Of a stretch of DNA of 64,000 nucleotides, positions 58,277 to 64,000 are shown in pieces. The notes below the pieces were generated by a model. It searched no databases and was not told the DNA's origin. It saw only the letters and a program-made list of their open reading frames with translations. How positions within the stretch are numbered: the first letter of the stretch is position 1; every line of letters begins with the position of its first letter. A program made the translations under genes and the position numbers. This stretch comes from Hanleya hanleyi (Eukaryota; Mollusca; Polyplacophora; Lepidopleurida; Hanleyidae): positions 124,001 through 188,000 of the forward strand of contig JAVTVY010057121.1 of the NCBI GenBank assembly GCA_036873755.1. Direction: 5' to 3'.

Positions 58277-58940
58277 CGTCTCGATCTGACAAATCGTGAT
58301 ATCACATCCAGTAGTATATGCATTAATGATACCATTCCTGCTGGTTACTAGACGGATGACCGAATGATGGCCAAGGAGATGATAATGATCATGTCTCTCC
58401 ATATATTCACAGGAAGATCTTCAATAGTCCGGCGTGTTATAAGTGTTCTAGAAGCTGCACCACCAAGCTTCTTTCAACCCTAATGACAAGGGCCTTTCAG
58501 GAGGTGAAAGGAATTTGTGAAAGGTATTGCACCACTATTTCTAAGAACTCTGGTATTGAATGCATGTGGATATTGAAAAACTCGAAATGTCCTACAGAAT
58601 AACTTGATGCGAAAGGACAATTATCCTACAGATCTGTATCCATTTGGGATTTCTCGACTCTCTATACGACAATCCCTCATCAGGACCTTACTGATCGTCT
58701 TAGTTCATTTCTAGTATCGGTGTTCAAGAAAACTGATCGCCGATATATTAATTTCAGAAGCTATAAAGCATTCTTTAGCTCTACTACATACAAGAGATAT
58801 CATTCATGGGATGTTGAGCATATCGGTATTCCAATGGGTCCTAATTGTGTACCCCTTTTTGCTAACCCATATCTGTTCTTTTATGAATACAACTATATGC
58901 AGACGCTTTCAAAAACAGATAATTTCAAATTACAACAGAT

Positions 58941-59320
58941 ATAAGGGAAGTGGGAAGAGGTGCCGACATACTGACAGAGCCACATGACTTCACAGTCTAG
59001 TCTTCCGGTTGACCTATTCGAAAGCAGATACCAAGAATCTAACGATTCGTGATATGTGTTGTATCTCAGGTACGCTTTTATTGTACCTGTTCATGTGGCA
59101 ACATGGATGATATGACCACACGGCCCCTAGCATCGGCATAAGCGGTATTAGATACAAATCTAGAGAGCTATGATGGAAATGCTCTGACAACTCGTATATT
59201 GGTAATTGGTGAGCTGTTTCGCTGTGACAACTCGTACACTGGAGATTGTTGAGTTGTATCGTCGTCAGATGAAAATGACGACATTAACACAAAAGACTAG
59301 TCTGTAAGGCCCGATTTCGA
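58941..59320 (-). repeat. Rep500 copy g inside RT copy 3
   Basis: It enters after 'aatttcaaattacaac' and leaves before 'gcccgttccttctcattcgt'. The uninterrupted host (minus copy near 9640) reads 'tttcaaaccccgttcc'. The unit is antisense to the RT and lacks the Rep500 head beyond 'cccgatttcgaccc'. Confidence 0.85.
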
Positions 59321-59401
59321 CCCTTAGCCCGTTCCTTCTCATTCGTCAAATGCTATAAAGACGATCTTCTTGCTGTTGACAAGCTCTATATAAATGACGC
59401 A

Positions 59402-59818
59402 GTGAAGGATATATATCCACCTTCATCGGATTTGAAGGAAACTACAGATGGCCCTAACGGCACCTCTTATTTAGACCTATATCTGTATAAACATGAAGCG
59501 GGCCTTCTCTCTCGTCGACTTTACGACAAAAGAGATGATTACAATTTCGACATCGTAAACTATGCCTATCTGGACAGTAACATACCAGAGGGACCTGCAT
59601 ATGGCGTATACATATCTCGCCTAGTAGCATTTGCTAGATGCTGTGCTAAATCTGCCGATTATAATCAACGTCACAAAACATTATTGCAGAAACTTAAAAA
59701 AACAAGACTATATCATCAAGCGTCTCCACTCAGTTTCTCAAATTTGGCGATACATGTCGCAATGCTGATAGCAAAATACAAACGTAGCGTGCAAGATCTA
59801 TGGCGTTACGTTTCTTAG
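59402..59818 (+). pseudogene. RT C-terminal frame of PLE copy 3
   Basis: A 138-codon open frame, the longest intact RT piece in the window. It runs from 'MKDIYPPSSDLKETTDGPNG' through 'YDKRDDYNFDIVN' and 'GPAYGVYIS' to the basic tail 'AKYKRSVQDLWRYVS'. It lies in frame with the Y-K-D-D motif just upstream at about 59350. The first Met is internal and does not mark a real start. Confidence 0.85.
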
Positions 59819-60639
59819 CTTGTGTCTAATTCTGCTTAACCCAGGGCTAGGGGCCGTATGAACCCATGTATTTCAAGATGCCCATAGCGTTCATATGAAC
59901 AGATACAATCAGAGCGTGACTGAGATACATCATACTCTAGATAACGACTTTGCAACGAAAATCATATGGAATAAGAATACCGATCAGTGATACGGATTTT
60001 GGAATGGTTATTTGTTGACAATTTATGAATAGCTGACGCTCATTGTGAGCCAGATACAGTTCTGATTAAGACAAGTAACGCATTAAAGAAAAATCATACC
60101 ACCATCGCACTGAACATGAATAATATAAAAGACTCGTATGTTTATTTCTATATGAAGTAGCCCATAATTTCTATCAGTCTTTTTTGGTTTTAACCGACAT
60201 TAGGTGAGTTGTATGATACTTGCGGGGCTGGCGAACTAGATCTAACCATTAAGACCACTTGAGTTTACAAATATTGGGACAATTTGTCGTAATCTTTCTA
60301 GTTTTCGCCTCAGTGCAACATTAATAAAGAGAATTTTCATTCCTAATAACTTGAACTTCAGTTATTCTTACAATATATTTGACAAATCAAACAAGAGTAC
60401 TTCGTGTTTTTATTTCGTCCTGAAAATGATTTTATGATAATTCAATGTTCTACTGAATTTCATTCGAACAATACGACCCCTTAAGCATTGATGCCATTGA
60501 AACAGAGTATTAAAATTTCATGATCATAAGCCATTTAATTTGTTAGAAACATAATCAAAAATTTGGTGGATGTTCTAATCCTACTAGGCCCCCGGTGGCA
60601 TTATATCACGCGCTATCAAACTTTCTACACAACCTTCTA

Positions 60640-61090
60640 CGTAGAAAACTGAAGAAGGGACACTCTTTGACGTGATAGCCTATCACATTTTCCGCCTATT
60701 TGCATGACCCTCCGTGCAGGATCATGAGAAATTCAAAATGAGGATGTAATTGAGAAATCGTTTTTCTTCAAAACTTTAATATGTAGTTTTTGTCGGAAAC
60801 AATAAATACAAAATTCGGAAAATCTATCCGTAACCCGCTTGACCCCGTGTTGAAAACGAATTCGCGCTTTCAAAACGTCACTTTTCAACGTTACAATACA
60901 GAAAATCACAATGGTACAGAGAACTCTCGCATTACAAAACTCCTCGTGACGTCCATGAACTATTTCAATTCCCATGAATGGCATAATGACACAGCATTGA
61001 CTTCGTTGTGCGCAGAAATGCCTGCAGCAATGCCTACATCTCCACTACGAATATATTGTGGGAAGTTTCAGCCCCTAACCTGAGTAAAAG
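60640..61090 (-). mobile_element. Diverged copy of the piggyBac-like MITE
   Basis: 'tttgcatgaccctccgtgca', 'ggatcatgagaaattcaaaa' and 'aagtttcagccc' follow the family order of 32570-32890. The middle (60860-61045) is replaced or strongly diverged. No termini were found. Confidence 0.5.
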
Positions 61091-61099
61091 TATTTACGC

Positions 61100-62120
61100 T
61101 CTCTAGCCTCCGCCCGCGCCACCATCGGGACTGGTTATACACCAATTGTCCAGGCGTGGGTTAACGGAGGAAACGGGCGAGAACCACAGACGGGTGACGG
61201 GTGCGTGAGAATCAGTTCTCTTTTACTTGCGACTGGCTGATTCTTGAAACCACTAAATGACCAGTCTAACTGGTAACAATGAAAATTAACCCTATGCAAA
61301 ATCTCTGAACGTTTAATACTGTTTACTTAAAGATATGAAGGAACTTCAAGTTTAAAAAAATGCATTTTATACACATTATGACACTTCAAATCCCCTGCTA
61401 ATCCATGGTTGAGCCTATTTTAAGAAGCAGCCATTGGATTTTAAAAAGCTTAGTTCGTATAAAAAATAGTAACAATTTCTTCACATAAACCTATACAATT
61501 AATTATACTGGTTTCAAGACTACGTCACAAAAAAACATTCGCATAGTTATTCCCTCTCAGGGAAGGCGGAATCTTAATTAAACATTCATTGAAGAAACAA
61601 ACTTCCGTGACACTGCTAACCACATTAGTTTGTTTGTACTGATTATTTGGGTAAATCGAATTCAAAACCTACGAGACTCTCACTTCCAGTTAAGTTTTTC
61701 ACGATATCGATTTGTTTCATTGCATCGATTTTGTATTGTTCGTTACATCGTTTTTTAAACAGCAATTGTAATTTCATTCCAGCCTTAATAACATACAATT
61801 TATGTTACTTGAAACTGGTCTACCTATGCAGCTGCAAATTGATTTCAAATATCTAAGCCATCCTGTCGCAGTCTCAATAAGAAGTACAAGCGATGAAAAA
61901 CTGTTGTCCACAAATGATGTTGTTATCGGTTGGAAACTTATTTTAGAAATTAACACACATAATTCAATTTCACCATCTGACAGATGCTGTTATTGTTACC
62001 GGGAACAAAACACCCTCTCCCAAATGGTACTTCCTGTTTGGACGAATTACGTATAATTACCACTGTCCATAATGTATTTTTATGAGACAGCGCTTACGTT
62101 TGACATCCAATGACCTCTCT
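61100..62120. other. No supported gene
   Basis: Frames at 61647-61856 and 61802-62056 (plus) are unrecognised. No repeat was detected. Confidence 0.4.
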
Positions 62121-62124
62121 CATC

Positions 62125-62490
62125 ACGCTCAGGCGGTGTAGAATCAGTCATACACGATTAACTACATGAACATTTACTAAAAAAAAAGAATCCGTCCCAA
62201 GGTGTATTCCATGCCACGAAGATTTCACAGTGAAACATATTTTGATCGCCTGTATAGATTTTAAGATTTTAAGCGATTCTTTTTATCGAGCAGCTTCTTT
62301 AGATACTTTTAGTCGGGTAAAAAAGATTCGAGTTTAGGTTATTTGAGAGAAATCAGTTTGTTGTATAAATTTTGATGTATGACTTGTTTCTTGACTTGTT
62401 TTGTTGTCATACTTAGACAAGAATTTCGTTTGGTCGTCGCTATATAGCTGAAATATTGCTGAACGCGACGTTAAACTTTAATTCTCTCCC
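62125..62490 (+). mobile_element. Non-LTR retrotransposon 3' end, uninterrupted
   Basis: The ORF2 end is recognisable in broken frames ('KVYSMPRRF', alternative frame 'RCIPCHEDFTVKHILIA'). It is followed by the 3' UTR ('ctttttatcgagcagcttct', 'ggttatttgagagaaatcag') and the tail 'atatagctgaaatattgctg', 'aacgcgacgttaaac' and (tc)n. The TTA at 62299-62301 is the unoccupied counterpart of the Harbinger-like insertion site at 24501/26262. Confidence 0.8.
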
Positions 62491-62602
62491 TCTCTGTCAT
62501 CACGCACAACACTATTCGCTATTAGACAGATTATGTCTTATATCAGGAATGCGATTATCAACTTCTACCTATATTTGATGTACGTCAATCTTGTGAATTC
62601 CT

Positions 62603-63040
62603 CTATTTCACAGTAGCGGACGACCAATTTATATTTCTCAGCAGATGCAATTTACGTAGGCTACTGAAACCTCGTTCAAACATATATTCTGGCATAGAGA
62701 GGATTACACAGCTCGACATTGATATAATCACGACACAACACGTGTATACAACCATGCTTACAGGTTGAGCGGTTGGAAAAATGGCTACACATACAATTAT
62801 GTAATCAATAAATGTCAGTAGGGCCGCCTCTGGTGAAAGCTGAAAGAAACGTCCCGAAAATAAGTTGCAGAACCATCGTGATTTCAAAGACCGGAGAGTA
62901 AATGTCAGGGTCATTAACTTAATTATCGTCAACATTTGTAGTACATTCTGTGAAACTGCATTGCCAAAATCGGGTCGGTACAGTTGATGGCTGGATTGAT
63001 ACCCATGGTGGTTGAAGGTCCCTCCGATGACAAGAATCAT
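62603..63040 (-). CDS. Unrecognised 145-codon frame
   Basis: A minus-strand frame with two hydrophobic stretches ('ALLTFIDYIIVCVAIF' and 'VVYTCCVVIISMSSCVIL'). I recognise no family and see no convincing splice signals or repeat origin. It is long for this AT-rich sequence, but chance is quite possible. Confidence 0.15.
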   Translation of the reverse strand: MILVIGGTFNHHGYQSSHQLYRPDFGNAVSQNVLQMLTIIKLMTLTFTLRSLKSRWFCNLFSGRFFQLSPEAALLTFIDYIIVCVAIFPTAQPVSMVVYTCCVVIISMSSCVILSMPEYMFERGFSSLRKLHLLRNINWSSATVK

Positions 63041-63639
63041 CTATACATATTGTATCCAGAAGGACCTAGGTAATGATTGGCGGATGCTGATAAGTACAGG
63101 GGGGTAACAAATATTTTATCTAACGGACACAACTGCAAATATAGAATGACAAAATTAAAAAGGAATTAAATGTCACTTTTTATTGTAAAGTTATCGTGGA
63201 TAAATGAACAGACAAGGAGACAATAATACACGTTTTCACGGCAGCATGTGCTCCAGATTACCTGTCATACAATTACAGGTAAGACATTCAAAATGTATCA
63301 TTGATTGATATACAGTTGGGCGAAGAACACTGAAAGCGCTTTGTATGAAGGGACAAAATGGTGAACTGAACGTGAGGTAAAATCAGTCAATTGGATGGAG
63401 GATACAGAATAAACGTATGTAATTATGTCACACTTCATTAACGGTTTGTAACATTTTGATAGAATTGTCAAATATATAGCTTAACAAATAAACGCAACAT
63501 CAAAAGGGTGGCGGAAAAACATGCCAGCGTGACGACAAGAAGTCATATGACTCCAGAGGCAAATATACTGACTGCATATTTCTAGCAAATCACATCACAA
63601 GAACCAAAATAGATCCGTGTGATGATCCTATATCCCAGC

Positions 63640-64000
63640 CACGCACTTTTCCTGTAAATGTGCATGTGGTCATCTTGAATGGCATGACCACGCGGCTCTC
63701 GCACCGGTTTCAGCGGTATTAGATACGGTATTTCCAGAGGGATGACGTAATGACCCATTTCAGCCTTCTGATGGAAAATGACGAGCTATGTGATCGATAA
63801 AAAATAAACGGCCCAAACGAGGGAGCATTAACAGAATGTTCTTTTTCGGAACAAAGACCCGTGAAGCCCGACGCCGACGAAGCTCTTCATTCTCCGCCTT
63901 GTTTACAAGTCACAACATTACAATCACAATGATTTGTACAGAGAACAAGCCTCGGGGACGAAACGTCAACCAGCAGAATCTCACCATATACAGGCAACAC
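63640..64000 (-). repeat. Divergent Rep500 relative, runs off the window
   Basis: Antisense order is kept: 'gaccacgcggctctcgcacc', 'gcggtattagatac', then the head 'cctcggggacgaaacgtc' and 'ccagcagaatctcacc'. The middle differs strongly from other copies, so it is a separate subfamily. Confidence 0.65.

Larger units (their letters stand above)
58440..60000 (+). mobile_element. Penelope-like element copy 3: RT and 3' UTR, split by Rep500
   Basis: The best-preserved RT copy. 58440-58640 is a frameshifted pre-palm region. Then come 'DFSTLYTTIPHQDLTDRL' (first palm motif), 'HIGIPMGPNCVPLFA' and 'YNYMQTLSKTDNFK' up to 58930. Rep500 occupies 58941-59320. RT resumes with 'CYKDDLLAVDKLYINDAVKD', where the usual Y-I/R-D-D reads Y-K-D-D, then 'YDKRDDYNFDIVNYAYLDSN' and 'GPAYGVYISRLVAFARC', ending at the stop 59818. 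The 3' UTR continues to about 60000 and is truncated compared with copy 2. Confidence 0.85.

Noticed and set aside
1..64000. CRISPR arrays, bacterial operons, tRNA genes, rRNA operons, telomeric repeats
   Set aside because: The sequence is eukaryotic. Tandem arrays here have no spacer structure. I found no convincing tRNA cloverleaf or B-box and no (TTAGGG)n run; a tRNAscan run would be needed to exclude tRNAs fully.

Overview
The window is eukaryotic, repeat-dominated, AT-rich DNA, most likely from a marine mollusc and probably a gastropod. I infer this from repeats of a kind I associate with that group: a short tail ending in 'cagcaatatttcagctatat', a 5S-rRNA-derived SINE, Penelope-like elements with a GIY-YIG domain ahead of the reverse transcriptase, and foldback elements. 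No long conserved gene lies here. The few long frames are fragments of transposable elements, shadows of repeats, or unrecognised. At most two short host exons can be argued for (around 42663-42847 minus and 17826-18024 plus).

Layout. 1-3590 is one copy of a segmental duplication whose partner is split between 39530-40225 and 46996-47590. It holds a foldback pair and a decayed 5S-type SINE head. 3821-8640 is a second duplication (partner 13720-17800) carrying a dead Tc1-like transposon at 6239-7763. 8826-13230 (minus) is a shattered Penelope-like retroelement in the order GIY-YIG, linker, RT N-terminus, RT C-terminus, 3' UTR. It is broken by a head-to-tail pair of a 500-bp repeat (called Rep500 here), a 264-bp tandem duplication and another insert. 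20003-21335 is a local duplication split by an 838-bp inverted-terminal element. 23640-26890 (minus) is the 3' end of a non-LTR retrotransposon hosting 1.4 copies of Rep500 and a 1758-bp Harbinger-like element with a TAA target duplication. An empty version of that site lies at 62299-62301.

27160-28080 and 58440-60000 (plus) are further Penelope-like copies. 28090-28850 is a four-unit satellite of about 187 bp. 36743-38460 is a ten-unit tandem array of about 160 bp bounded by short inverted repeats. 32510-32981, 38595-39151 and 45834-46397 belong to a TTAA-flanked, piggyBac-like MITE family. 42545-46440 holds one near-intact and two damaged copies of a small signal/anchor-bearing exon, the extra copies embedded in retroelement and MITE sequence. 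54024-55100 is a repeat with five clusters of nuclear-receptor-type half-sites. The right end (62125-64000) has a second non-LTR tail and a divergent Rep500 copy.

The elements do not form a pathway. The biology is repeated nesting: Rep500 copies are inserted antisense in two Penelope-like copies and resemble the Penelope-like 3' UTR, so they may be non-autonomous relatives that use the same machinery. Coordinates of decayed repeats were read by eye and are usually good to about 10-30 bases.
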